A DNA stretch of 64,000 nucleotides from JAHEEL01 sp963700375. Its GTDB lineage: Bacteria; Actinomycetota; Acidimicrobiia; Spongiisociales; UBA5794. The stretch spans positions 124,001-188,000 of the forward strand of contig CAVOXF010000005.1 of assembly GCA_963700375.1 (NCBI GenBank), written 5' to 3'. Below, one piece after another: positions 8,882 through 17,107 of the stretch. The position numbers and the translations under genes are program-made. The notes under the pieces are model-generated. The model was not told the origin of the DNA and made no database searches. It saw only the letters and a list, made by a program, of their open reading frames with translations. Positions within the stretch are counted from its first letter, which is position 1, and each line of letters begins with the position of its first letter.

Positions 8882-9601
8882 TCATGCGTCGCCTGGTCGC
8901 CTCGGTGACGTGAGTCCATCTGCGAATCTACGGAACGCTGCTGACGCCTGGGTTCGTATCGGCTCGGAATGGCAGAAGGCTGCGATCTCGAAGTCGAACT
9001 CCGCGAGATGGCGGAGGCTGCCATCGACTTCCGGTGTGGACCGGTGCCACCCGCGTTTCACGCTGCCGTCTCTGGTTGCCCAGGCGGCATCCCCGACGAG
9101 GAGAACACCACCGGCTCGGTCCAGAAGGTACGACGTGTGGCCGGGAGTATGCCCCGGCGTATCGATGGCACGAAGATCTCCCGGAAGCAGTCCATTGCCG
9201 TCTTCGGAGATGAACCGGTCTACCTCTGCGGGGGGTGGACTCGGGAACAGGAGCGACACCCAGAACAGCGGTGCTGCGTACCAGGAGGTTGGCGGCAGGG
9301 GTGGTTTCACGGCACCCTGAATCGCAGGGGTGTCTGCTTCGGAGGCGTACAGAGTGGCCCCAGAGGCCGCCTTGACTGCCGCGGCGCTCCCCGTGTGGTC
9401 CATGTGGGAATGCGTGAGCAGGATCGCTTTGACATCAGCGAGGGAACGACCGATCTCTTTCAGACTCTCGGCGATCACACCCTCCTTCTTGGCGGTCAAC
9501 GTGTCCACCAAGATCACGCCTTCATCACCATCGATGATGTACGAGTTCACCATCCCGGTCCCTAGCTGATACACACCATCGACCAGGAGCTCCACCGTCA
9601 T
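8882..9601 (-). CDS. MBL-fold metallo-hydrolase
   Basis: A 239-residue metallo-beta-lactamase-fold hydrolase. The metal motif HxHxDH is at H64, H66, D68, H69 (THSHMDHTG). The later His and Asp ligands are in TPGHTPGHTS and LLVGDAAW, and the final His is probably in FCHSEPI. Members are usually thioesterases, lactonases or glyoxalase II-like enzymes; substrate unknown. GGAGGT lies 5 nt before the ATG, a strong start. It is divergent from the SnoaL-like gene at 9801. Confidence 0.9.
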   Translation of the reverse strand: MTVELLVDGVYQLGTGMVNSYIIDGDEGVILVDTLTAKKEGVIAESLKEIGRSLADVKAILLTHSHMDHTGSAAAVKAASGATLYASEADTPAIQGAVKPPLPPTSWYAAPLFWVSLLFPSPPPAEVDRFISEDGNGLLPGDLRAIDTPGHTPGHTSYLLDRAGGVLLVGDAAWATRDGSVKRGWHRSTPEVDGSLRHLAEFDFEIAAFCHSEPIRTQASAAFRRFADGLTSPRRPGDA

Positions 9602-9800
9602 TGCATACCTCCGTCGCTCTTCTGAGCATCACTCCGCTCGATGCTCTGCGGCCAGAGGCCAACGACCCCGATGGACAAGCGAGCGACAACCTGCAATCTG
9701 GGCGGTTCGATCCGGTCTTTCGTGCCGCCCGTTTGTGCCGATACGTGCGGGCATGCGCGTCAGCGCGTAGGGTCGTGGAAACCGTCAAGGGAGGTATGTG

Positions 9801-10175
9801 ATGGGCGCGAGTCGTCCTGGTGAGGCGAGCAAGCTGTTTGAGGAGCGATTCGCTTCCGGGGATCTTGACGGGTTGATGGATCTCTACGAAGACGGTGCCG
9901 TCTTCACCAACGCCCGAGGAGCCCACGAAGGACCGGATGCGATCCGCGAGGTGCTCGCTGGGTACCTCGCCACGGGCGCGTCCATCGTCATGAACGAGTC
10001 GGTGGCGTTCGAGGCCGGTGAGCTTGCGCTTGTCCACTGGGCGTGGACCATGAGCTTCCCAGATGAGCGCGTCGCGAAGGGGGCAACCGCAGAGGTCCTC
10101 CGCCGCCAGCCTGACGGGTCATGGAAGTTCATCATTGACAACCCTGACGGCCCGGCTCTCATCGGCCACGACTGA
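9801..10175 (+). CDS. SnoaL/NTF2-like protein
   Basis: A 124-residue single-domain protein with the alpha+beta cone fold of nuclear transport factor 2/SnoaL-like proteins. It has an N-terminal helix (LFEERFASGDLDGLMDLY), then EDGAVF, a strand-rich middle and a C-terminal strand ending DGSWKFIIDNPDGP. Such proteins are small isomerases or hydrolases or have unknown roles. The ATG follows AAGGGAGGT with 5 nt spacing. An IS110 element inserts just downstream. Confidence 0.82.
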   Translation: MGASRPGEASKLFEERFASGDLDGLMDLYEDGAVFTNARGAHEGPDAIREVLAGYLATGASIVMNESVAFEAGELALVHWAWTMSFPDERVAKGATAEVLRRQPDGSWKFIIDNPDGPALIGHD

Positions 10176-10199
10176 TCCGTAGGCGGGATACCCGCCCAG

Positions 10200-10446
10200 A
10201 TGTGCCTGATTGATGATGTTGGGGTGTTGCGGGACGGTTCCGTCTCGTAGCGTTGGGGGCGTCGGCGGGTCTGGCTCTCGAAGTGCCTGACACCGGTCGG
10301 GTGTCTTGGTAACGAACTGTCGGCCCGTCGAGCCCTTGGTCGTGGTGTGGCTCGAAAGAGGCGAACGCCGAGGCAACGCGCACGATTCGTTGTGATCAGG
10401 AGTGCCTGCCGCGACCACCTATGTGACCCCGTTCCAGAGGAGGGTG
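10200..10446 (+). ncRNA. Candidate IS110 bridge RNA region (left end)
   Basis: In IS110-family elements the non-coding end upstream of the transposase can be transcribed into a bridge (seek) RNA that pairs with target and donor DNA. This 247-nt stretch has no gene and contains several local inverted repeats, for example ACACCGGTCGGGTGT near 10290-10304. The RNA itself and its guide loops are not demonstrated; boundaries are the gap between genes. Confidence 0.35.
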
Positions 10447-11484
10447 ATGATGGTCACGACGATTGGTATCGACCCGCACAAGGCGACCCACACCGCGGTC
10501 GCGATCGACGACGATGAGACGGTGCTTGGTGAGTTCACGCTCCGGGCAGATCAGGACCAGGCGAGCAAATTGATCGACTGGGCAACAAGCGTGGATGGTG
10601 ATGGCAGGGTGTGGGCGGTCGAGGCCGCCACCGGGCTCGGGCATCTCCTGTCGCAGCAGCTCGTCGCCTCCGGTGAGACAGTCGTCGATGTGCCGCCCGT
10701 ACTCGCATCACGGATTCGGGTGTTGTCGTCGGGCACATCGAACAAGAACGATGAGAACGATGCCCGGTCCGTCGCTGTTGCGGCGTTGCGCCGCGAGAGC
10801 CTTGCTGAGGTGAAACGTGAGGACGAGGCGGCGGTGTTGCGGATGTTGGCGAAGCGGCATCTCGAGCTCACTGCGCTGCGCACCCAGGCCGTGTGTCGCC
10901 TCCATGCGATCCTCGCCACATTGAAGCCCGGCGGTATGGGGCACCGCTTGTCGGCCAGACAGGCCGCCCGCATGCTCTCAGGGATCCGCGGCCTCGACGC
11001 CGTCGGTGAACAACGCCGCCTCATGGCCAAGGCACACATTGTCGATATCCGCCGTCTGGACCGGGACCTCGAAGCAAACAAGGTCCGGATCCGCACAGCG
11101 GTCGCAGCGGCTGACACGTCGGTGACCGACATCTACGGTGTCGGACCCGTCGTCGCCGCGTTCCTCATCGGCTATACGCCACCGATCGAACGCTTCACGA
11201 CGCCAGACCGGTATGCCGCCTACAACGGCACCGCCCCGATCGAAGTCTCCTCAGGAGCCAAGACCAGGCATCGCCTGTCACGGCGCGGGAACCGGACCCT
11301 GAACCATGCCATCCACACCGCCGCCGTCACCCAGATCCGCCACCACACCCCCGGCAAGGCGTACTACGACCGCAAGATCGATGAGGGCAAAACGAACAAG
11401 GAAGCACTCCGAGCACTCAAACGGCGCATCTCGAACGCCGTCTACCGACAACTCAGAACCGACGCTGAACGCCGCGATGGCTGA
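10447..11484 (+). CDS. IS110-family transposase
   Basis: A 345-residue DEDD-type transposase. The RuvC-like N-terminal domain (DEDD_Tnp_IS110) shows D9 in GIDPHK, E59 in WAVEA, and D102 and D105 in NDENDARS. A coiled middle follows. The C-terminal Transposase_20 domain shows YGVGPVVAAFLIG, then SSGAKTRHRLSRRGNRTLNH, which holds the conserved Ser. Length is typical, and no frameshift is seen. Two ATGs (10447 and 10450) follow AGAGGAGGG; either could be used. A different, truncated IS110 member lies at 35729-36066. Confidence 0.93.
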   Translation: MMVTTIGIDPHKATHTAVAIDDDETVLGEFTLRADQDQASKLIDWATSVDGDGRVWAVEAATGLGHLLSQQLVASGETVVDVPPVLASRIRVLSSGTSNKNDENDARSVAVAALRRESLAEVKREDEAAVLRMLAKRHLELTALRTQAVCRLHAILATLKPGGMGHRLSARQAARMLSGIRGLDAVGEQRRLMAKAHIVDIRRLDRDLEANKVRIRTAVAAADTSVTDIYGVGPVVAAFLIGYTPPIERFTTPDRYAAYNGTAPIEVSSGAKTRHRLSRRGNRTLNHAIHTAAVTQIRHHTPGKAYYDRKIDEGKTNKEALRALKRRISNAVYRQLRTDAERRDG

Positions 11485-11676
11485 ATAGCGAAGGTGGGTC
11501 CGGGAGGACAACCAGGAACGTCACTGAATCCAGCGTGGCCGGCCTCGCATCCTGATCACCGGCTCTTCGGATCGGTCACTCCCGAACCCGACACCAAACC
11601 TACACGCCCACACCGACCCCGAATCGGTCCGATCACACGCGCCCCCAAAGATCCCCCTTGACACAAAGAGGCTTCG

Positions 11677-12189
11677 TTATGTGCGATCCTCGGGGCTCCA
11701 TGTCAGAACAGCGAAGTCGCTTGATCCGAGGATCTCACGTCCGCTGCTGAAGCGAGATGCCTCTGAGAAGCCTGCCCGCTTCCAGACTTTGAGAGCACGC
11801 TTGTTACCTGCAGCTACGGTTACTCGAACGAGAGACGGGTTCAGCATCTCGACTACGTGATCGAGCACGATCTCGACGAAGCCACGCCCCTCCCCCGCAC
11901 CTGTCCGCTCTGGGCGGATTCCCATGCCAACGTCTGTCGCTTGCGTCTGGTAGTCGCCGCCGGGGACGTGAGCATCGCTGCCAAGGGTGAAGAACCCAAC
12001 TACGACATCGCCTTCATGCAACGTGTGGCAGTTCACATCCGGGCGTAGAAAGTATGCGACCAACTCAGACGCTTCATCGCTCATGTTGTACACCTCATAC
12101 GGCGGGTCGTATCGCCAGGCGATGAACTCGCGTACGTCGCTCTCGGTCGACCGGGTCACTTCGATCACTGGCTCCCCCGAAGTCAGCAC
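11677..12189 (-). CDS. GNAT family N-acetyltransferase
   Basis: A 170-residue GCN5-related acetyltransferase. The acetyl-CoA binding loop follows the pattern R-x-x-G-x-G in GIRPERTGAGEGRGF, and the C-terminal motif NKRALKVWKRAGF is characteristic of the family. The acceptor substrate is unknown. The start is uncertain: the GTG at 12189 has no clear ribosome site, while a GTG 21 nt further in follows GGGGGAG closely. The gene faces the IS110 right end. Confidence 0.85.
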   Translation of the reverse strand: MLTSGEPVIEVTRSTESDVREFIAWRYDPPYEVYNMSDEASELVAYFLRPDVNCHTLHEGDVVVGFFTLGSDAHVPGGDYQTQATDVGMGIRPERTGAGEGRGFVEIVLDHVVEMLNPSLVRVTVAAGNKRALKVWKRAGFSEASRFSSGREILGSSDFAVLTWSPEDRT

Positions 12190-12307
12190 AGCGCGTCAAT
12201 CTCAGAACATTGTGCCCTTCACCATCAACGAACGGGCCCCTGACACTGAGCCGATATGGGCGGGTCTGACATTCTTCCCTTGTCGATGACGCGGAACGGG
12301 CGGATGA

Positions 12308-12826
12308 TTGGCGAGGACGTATCAGAGGGAGGTGATCATTCTGTCGGATCCAACGTACGAGTTCAGCGTGTTGATCGATGCTCCGGTGCACTCTGTGTTC
12401 GAGCACTGCCTTGATCCCCGCAGGATCTATGCCGGGGACCCCATGAACGTTGCCAACGCCACCCTGATCCCGGGGGGAGTCGGAACGACGGCGCATCTCG
12501 CTGGCAAGATGTTCGTCTTCGTTGAAGAAGTCGCCATTGAGTACGTAGAGGTCGTCCGTGACCGCCGGATCGTATTCCAGGCCTATCCGACGATGACCGC
12601 CGCAGGACTGAGGCACAGGATCTCCGTCGCCACCCATACCTTTGCGTGGACATTCACACCCGAGGACGGGGGGACACGACTAGACGTGGTCGTCGTCGAA
12701 CAAGACCCTCCGCGGTGGCAACGGGTCCTCGACCGATTGACGGAGAAGGGCTTCTCGAAGCAGGTCCGTGAGCGGCTAGCTCGGATCAAGGCGAGTCTCG
12801 AGGAGGAGTCCCCAACGGCGATCTGA
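12308..12826 (+). CDS. SRPBCC (START-like) family protein
   Basis: A protein with the START/Bet v1-like hydrophobic-ligand fold: it begins YEFSVLIDAPVHSVFEHC and ends with the long amphipathic C-terminal helix of the family. Members bind lipids or act as cyclases/aromatases; function here is unknown. The start is odd. A strong AGAGGGAGG ends at 12333, and the best spaced start after it would be a CTG at 12341 (beginning SDPTYEF). GTG 12332 and TTG 12308 are the alternatives, and the coordinates use the longest. The same fold recurs at 44085-44513 with little sequence likeness. Confidence 0.78.
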   Translation: MARTYQREVIILSDPTYEFSVLIDAPVHSVFEHCLDPRRIYAGDPMNVANATLIPGGVGTTAHLAGKMFVFVEEVAIEYVEVVRDRRIVFQAYPTMTAAGLRHRISVATHTFAWTFTPEDGGTRLDVVVVEQDPPRWQRVLDRLTEKGFSKQVRERLARIKASLEEESPTAI

Positions 12827-12864
12827 CGACACCGCCGTGCAGCAAGGACGGGCCCAGTAGCACG

Positions 12865-12907
12865 CCCTACCCAGTCCATATGTGCCGACAAGTGTGCGCA
12901 GGTAGGG
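12865..12907. repeat. Intergenic hairpin of the dispersed palindrome family
   Basis: Arms CCCTACC and GGTAGGG enclose CCATATGTGCCGACAAGTGT, sharing the family core. Confidence 0.5.
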
Positions 12908-13006
12908 TGTGGCTATGGAACGAGTGCGTCACGCCACCATGCCCGTTCGGTCTTGTCATGGGCGTGAGCTGCCTCTCTTGACGCCCGTCCCCGCCGAGAT
13001 TCGCAT

Positions 13007-13690
13007 ATGAACCATACGACCTCGAATCTGCACCACTCCGGCAACGAAGAAGACCCCCACCGCACCCGACGGACGCTGGACTTCGCTCTTCACATGATCG
13101 TCTCCGTGGGTGACTTCTGGTCGTCGGACCTGAATCAAGCTGCCGTTGACCTGGTTGATCCCCAAGGTGGTCAGGTGCTTCTCGATCTGGGAGCCGGTCT
13201 GGGACCAGCGACTGTCGAGGCAGCCAAGAGAGTGGCACCAGACGGGCGGGTGATAGCTGTCGAACCCTCATTCACCATGCGCCGAGTACTCAGCCTGCGG
13301 CGTCTGTGGCAGTCTGCCCGTCCACTCATCGACGTTCGGAACGGCACCGCCGAGGCGATACCCGTGCTCGCCAACTCAGTCGACAGTGCGTGGGCGGTTA
13401 ACGCCGTACATCACTTCGCCGACCTTGCACTGGCCGCAAGCGAGCTAGCTCGGGTTCTCAAACCGGGCGGCAGATTGCTGCTGATCGAGGAGGACCTCAC
13501 AAGTGGTGCCCACATGCGATACGCCGGTGAGGACGCCCGCGGCCACAGACCGGTCCCCGTTGACCCGGATCACCTCAGAGAATTGCTCGCAGCGGCGGGC
13601 CTCACAGTCACCGGCTCAGTCGACCGCGCCATTGGAGGCGTGGAAGCCACCGTCTTCACTTCCTCCAAACCCGACATCGCCATGTCGTGA
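13007..13690 (+). CDS. Class I SAM-dependent methyltransferase
   Basis: A 227-residue Rossmann-fold methyltransferase of the UbiE/Methyltransf_11 kind. Motif I is LLDLGAGLGPAT (about residues 58-69) and the acidic ribose contact is in VIAVEPS. The motif after that includes VDSAWAVNAVHHF, and RVLKPGGRLLLIEED forms motif III. A His-rich N-terminus precedes the domain. The methyl acceptor is unknown. The ATG at 13007 is the only sensible start; the gene is isolated. Confidence 0.88.
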   Translation: MNHTTSNLHHSGNEEDPHRTRRTLDFALHMIVSVGDFWSSDLNQAAVDLVDPQGGQVLLDLGAGLGPATVEAAKRVAPDGRVIAVEPSFTMRRVLSLRRLWQSARPLIDVRNGTAEAIPVLANSVDSAWAVNAVHHFADLALAASELARVLKPGGRLLLIEEDLTSGAHMRYAGEDARGHRPVPVDPDHLRELLAAAGLTVTGSVDRAIGGVEATVFTSSKPDIAMS

Positions 13691-13720
13691 ACGATCCTGC
13701 GCAGACTCAGCCTCACTCTC

Positions 13721-13760
13721 TCCGCCCATAGGTGCTGCGGTTTCAGGTGGGTCAGGAGGA
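13721..13760. repeat. Dispersed palindromic intergenic repeat (partial)
   Basis: CCGCCCATAGGTGCTGCGGT followed by TTCAGGTGGGTC matches the left arm of the long form at 15035-15090. Confidence 0.45.
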
Positions 13761-14525
13761 ATGGTTGGGTGTCGTGTCTGTCGGTGGGGGTTGGGCCTTG
13801 GTTCGTTTGAGGAGGTAGGTGCTGTATCCGAGCGCCATGGCGATGGTCGCGATGAGTGCCGTCCAACCCAGTGTTGCGGATTCTGAGGTGAGGTCGATGC
13901 CGCCACCGGAGAAGATCATCAGGTCCCACCAGGCGTGGAACAAGATGACGGGGAGGAGCGACCCGCCTGCGATGTAGAGCGCTGCTTGGAGAACTGCCAA
14001 CGCGAAGACCGAGCCGATCGTCACCACGATCGAGAGGGCTGATGCGTCGGGTCCGGGTGTGCCGGTGTGCATCAACGCAAACAGCACCGACGTTGCGGTG
14101 ATCGCTCCGATCAATGGCATCCGCTTTCGGAACGAGTGCAAGAGGAAGCCTCGGAATACGAGTTCCTCGTTGAATCCGACCAGGATCACGACGACTGCGA
14201 GAGCGATGACTGGAAACGCCTCAGGTTCGCCCCACCCGGAGAGACGACCGACCACTGCGAGGCCACCCACCCACGCCACGGGGAGCACGTAACACTTCCA
14301 CCACTCTGCTGCGGGTCGTATCAGCCCGACCTGGCGTACCCACCCGGTCGCGAGCACCAGCCCGATGAGCAGCACCGCAGCGACGACAAGGCCGGGCCAC
14401 AGATCGGCCAGCACACTGCCTGCGCTCTCACCCCCGGTCCGGGCGTAGTAGACCAACGTCGGGACCATCTGGATCAAGAGCGCCAACCCCGCGACCAGCC
14501 ATGGGTGACGACCAAGTCGGGTCAC
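13752..14525 (-). CDS. CPBP-family intramembrane metalloprotease
   Basis: A 257-residue polytopic membrane protein of the CAAX-prenyl-protease/bacteriocin-processing (CPBP, ABI) family. The glutamic protease-type motif EExxxR appears as NEELVFRGFLLHSF. The following conserved His residues are in LFALMH and in ILFHAWWDL. About eight hydrophobic segments are visible. Members cleave membrane proteins or peptides; the target is unknown. The start is GTG 14525. The C-terminus overlaps a copy of the palindromic repeat. Confidence 0.88.
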   Translation of the reverse strand: MTRLGRHPWLVAGLALLIQMVPTLVYYARTGGESAGSVLADLWPGLVVAAVLLIGLVLATGWVRQVGLIRPAAEWWKCYVLPVAWVGGLAVVGRLSGWGEPEAFPVIALAVVVILVGFNEELVFRGFLLHSFRKRMPLIGAITATSVLFALMHTGTPGPDASALSIVVTIGSVFALAVLQAALYIAGGSLLPVILFHAWWDLMIFSGGGIDLTSESATLGWTALIATIAMALGYSTYLLKRTKAQPPPTDTTPNHSS

Positions 14526-14675
14526 CGACGAACCCGGGTCAGCGATGGATCACACTCCTGTCCATGGGGGAACAGCATCACCCCAGCCGCGACACACACC
14601 TAGGGTCAACCGGCCCGAAAGCTCACGACACGCCCCCGCCGCACACCCCACAGGCCACCAGGACACAGAGTCCTT

Positions 14676-14704
14676 GCCGCCCACATCTGCCGACATGGGC
14701 GGTC
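14676..14704. repeat. Dispersed palindromic intergenic repeat (best short copy)
   Basis: Perfect arms CCGCCCA (14677-14683) and TGGGCGG (14696-14702) enclose CATCTGCCGACA. It lies between the CPBP gene and the zinc-ribbon gene. Confidence 0.65.
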
Positions 14705-14740
14705 GGTGTCACTGGGGCGGGGTCAGGTCGGCTCTGTGCG

Positions 14741-14953
14741 TTACCCGGGGAACGGGTACCACTGGGTGCCGAATCCCATCACCTTTCGGCAGTGTGGGCA
14801 GAAGAAGACGAATCCCCGACCGATCCCGAACGATCCGCTGGGCTTTCGAGCGTAGATCTCGGGAACCTCTTTCTCGCAGTGCGGGCAGACGGGTACGAGG
14901 TCTTCGCGTCTCACCACGGCACACGGCGTCGGCGTTGTCTGGGCACTCACCAC
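14741..14953 (-). CDS. Small zinc-ribbon-like protein
   Basis: A 70-residue protein with two CPHC knuckles (VCPHCEKEVPEIYAR and FFCPHCRKVMGFG), which would bind one zinc ion. No other domain is present. The two CxxC motifs and the sensible GTG start support a real gene rather than a chance frame. Function is unknown. A GC-rich palindrome lies just beyond the 3' end. Confidence 0.65.
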   Translation of the reverse strand: MVSAQTTPTPCAVVRREDLVPVCPHCEKEVPEIYARKPSGSFGIGRGFVFFCPHCRKVMGFGTQWYPFPG

Positions 14954-15034
14954 AGCCTCCTCAACAGCAAGCTCAACTCTGGGTCATCGTCTCACAGTTC
15001 CACCCGGCGAGCCACTAGGTGTTCAGCGCCCAAG

Positions 15035-15090
15035 AGCCCCATATGTGCTGCGATGACCCCCTGAAATCGCAGCTGATATGGGCGGGGGCT
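15035..15090. repeat. Dispersed palindromic repeat, long form
   Basis: Long hairpin: outer arms AGCCCC and GGGGGCT, then CCCATATGTGCTGCGAT paired with ATCGCAGCTGATATGGG (15 of 17 positions), around an ACCCCCTGA loop. It lies just upstream of the DUF4234 gene. Confidence 0.65.
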
Positions 15091-15136
15091 CAACGGGCCG
15101 TTGGCGTGGCCGGTCGGGTGGTGTCATACTGGCGAG

Positions 15137-15562
15137 ATGACTGGATCTTCTGTTCCCACGCCTCCGACGCAACCCGCACCCGAGTCAAGTGGACCTCCGA
15201 TCGGCAAGCCGCGTTCTGTCGGACTCACGATCCTTATCTCAATCGTGACGCTCGGTATCTGGACGTGGGTGTGGTCCTATTTGAACGGCGAGGAACTCAA
15301 GAACTATCGGCGCGACGGTCTCGGCGGTGTCGCCTACCTCGTGATCACGATCTTCATCTCACCGGTCACGATGTTCCTTATGGCCGACGAAGTCGAGAAG
15401 CTGTACGTGAACGCCGGTGAGCAGCCACGGATCACCACCATCTGGGGCCTCTGGTTCCTACTTCCGTTGATCGGCAACATCATCTGGTACGTCCGTATCC
15501 AGAATGCCATCAACGAGTTCTGGCAGGCCCGAGGCGGAACTGCCAGTCCCGGCCTCGCCTGA
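15137..15562 (+). CDS. DUF4234 domain-containing membrane protein
   Basis: A 141-residue protein: a Pro/Ser/Thr-rich N-terminus of about 25 residues, then a DUF4234 domain. That domain starts RSVGLTILISIVTLGIWTWV and contains GLGGVAYLVI and the final TIWGLWFLLPLIGNIIWYVR. Three membrane segments are likely. The domain is of unknown function and common in Actinomycetota. The ATG at 15137 is chosen because the upstream extension overlaps the repeat hairpin and is Trp/Cys-rich. Confidence 0.85.
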   Translation: MTGSSVPTPPTQPAPESSGPPIGKPRSVGLTILISIVTLGIWTWVWSYLNGEELKNYRRDGLGGVAYLVITIFISPVTMFLMADEVEKLYVNAGEQPRITTIWGLWFLLPLIGNIIWYVRIQNAINEFWQARGGTASPGLA

Positions 15563-15753
15563 CCCCACAACCAGCAACCTGACCGCCCGTGTGTGCCCGA
15601 TATGTGCGCGTACGGTTGTCGGGAACGGTCTGGAAAGACTGGTTCAGTCGCAATGCCGGCCACTATCGGCTGCCAGACCAGATCGATATGTGCGGGGTCA
15701 TGGCCCTTGTACCTCCGTGTGAGGGAGCGGATAATGGTGGCGTGGATGGTGTC

Positions 15754-16794
15754 ATGGCTTGGAGGCGGTGGACGCTCGCTTTCGCCTTCGTGTTGGCGGG
15801 TTGCGGCACCATTGAAGATGCGGCAACGAGCCCTCCGATCCCAGCGCCGACCGCTTCGACGACATCGGCAGCCACACCGACCGCGACGTCGACGGTCGCG
15901 ATCGAACCCTGCCGCCTCGACATAACGAATCCGCAGATCGGCGCCATACTCGCAACGGCGGTGATCACCCTTCGGGGCACCACGGATCCGGGCTGCATCG
16001 TCGAGATCGGGGGCTCGTATCTCGCTTCTGCGGATTCCGGTGGTGCTTGGGCCCTGGATCTCGAGCTGATGCCCGGCGACAACACGATCACCATCGTTGC
16101 CACCAATCTCGATGGTGTGAAGACTGAGACGGACGTGCTGGTGAGCTACGCCCCGTTCGTCCTCGGCGCGACGGGTCTCGGTGTCGTTGCCTTCGGCGAC
16201 GCCCCTGACGATACCGTGGCGGTCCTGACCAACCTGTTGGGCCGACCTTCATACGACGAGGTATTCGAGTCGCCGTTCGCTGTTCCATTTGAGGGTTGGA
16301 GTGGCCCCGACCGTGGCCCCCAAGCCTGCCACGCCACAACGGCAAACGCCTGCTTTGATTACATTCGATTCATCTCATGGAACGATGCGGGGCTCTGGGT
16401 CACGTTCAGCGACCTCACGGTCAACCGAGACGCCGAACCTGGCGACGACGCGTACCTCGTCCAGGTGCGACCGAGTCTGCAGGGCTACTCCTACTGGGGG
16501 GGCGACGGCGATCCGCTGGCATACACCGCTGACGGCATCACGGTCGGTTCCACGGTTTCCGAACTCCTCGAGGTTTACGACGACGCCGTCACCTTCACCC
16601 TCGGCTGCGTCGAGATACCCGAATACTCGGTGCTTGAACCGAACACGGCGGACGGCAGCAGCCTTCGCGGCGCCCTCGACTTCGACGGGCCGCACGCTTG
16701 GAGCACCCTTGACTCGGGTCACATCGACCCCACGTCACTCGACCCGACCGCAACCGTCAGGTCAATCGCAGCAGGTACACGCAGCGACTGCTGA
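15754..16794 (+). CDS. Lipoprotein of unknown function
   Basis: A 346-residue predicted lipoprotein: short basic N-terminus (MAWRRW), hydrophobic core, lipobox VLAGC at about residues 13-17, then a Thr/Ala/Pro linker. A beta-rich segment near residues 50-140 resembles bacterial immunoglobulin-like folds seen in surface proteins. The C-terminal half has four Cys residues that may form disulfides. No enzyme motif is recognised. The ATG at 15754 is chosen so that the signal peptide is N-terminal; a longer frame adds 55 residues of no family likeness. A CCGCCC/GGGCGG hairpin follows at 16813-16828. Confidence 0.72.
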   Translation: MAWRRWTLAFAFVLAGCGTIEDAATSPPIPAPTASTTSAATPTATSTVAIEPCRLDITNPQIGAILATAVITLRGTTDPGCIVEIGGSYLASADSGGAWALDLELMPGDNTITIVATNLDGVKTETDVLVSYAPFVLGATGLGVVAFGDAPDDTVAVLTNLLGRPSYDEVFESPFAVPFEGWSGPDRGPQACHATTANACFDYIRFISWNDAGLWVTFSDLTVNRDAEPGDDAYLVQVRPSLQGYSYWGGDGDPLAYTADGITVGSTVSELLEVYDDAVTFTLGCVEIPEYSVLEPNTADGSSLRGALDFDGPHAWSTLDSGHIDPTSLDPTATVRSIAAGTRSDC

Positions 16795-16812
16795 CAAACC
16801 TCCGCCCCACAA

Positions 16813-16828
16813 CCGCCCCTATGGGCGG
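16813..16828 (+). terminator. GC hairpin after the lipoprotein gene
   Basis: CCGCCC, loop CTAT, GGGCGG; no T-run follows, so termination is uncertain. The arms are those of the dispersed palindrome family. Confidence 0.4.
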
Positions 16829-17107
16829 CGGCCGGCCAGGCCGTGGCAGTGCTTGTGCTTGAGTCCTGACCCGCACGGGCACCGCTCATTGCGGCCCGCC
16901 TTCGTCACCGCGCGAACCGGCGCTCCCGACACTCACTGCGTACGGATCCGGTGTTCCCACGAGGCGAGGTGCACCTCCTGGTCGCGCAATCGTTCGGCAC
17001 GGGTATCGAGTTCCCGCTCCCGGACATCGAGCCGGGACGCCCGCTCCCCCACCTGGCGTGCGACCTGCTCAGCAAACACGTCACTCGCGACGATCGCCGC
17101 ATACACC
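16826..17107 (-). pseudogene. Broken SEC-C motif protein gene
   Basis: On the minus strand a coiled-coil segment (FAEQVARQVGERASRLDVRE and an ERELDTRAERLRDQE run) ends in a TGA near 16937. In the same frame, directly after the stop, the SEC-C zinc motif follows: KAGRNERCPCGSGLKHKHC with HG after it. Proteins joining such a coiled coil to a C-terminal SEC-C knuckle are common in Actinomycetota. The internal stop and the missing 5' end (replaced near 17107 by an integrase fragment on the other strand) mark it as decayed. A short separate 37-codon frame with GTG start is possible but unconvincing. Confidence 0.6.

Larger units (their letters stand above)
10176..11676 (+). mobile_element. IS110-family insertion sequence, apparently intact
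   Basis: The transposase is complete and flanked by long non-coding ends: about 270 nt upstream and about 190 nt downstream. The right end contains CCCCCTTGACACAAAGAGGC near 11650-11671, a form often seen at IS110 right ends. IS110 elements lack terminal inverted repeats, so exact ends cannot be set without a second copy or an empty site. Outer coordinates are approximate. Confidence 0.65.

Noticed and set aside
10402..10446. Longer start of the IS110 transposase
   Set aside because: The 15 extra residues lack family likeness, while AGAGGAGGG lies directly before the ATG pair at 10447/10450.
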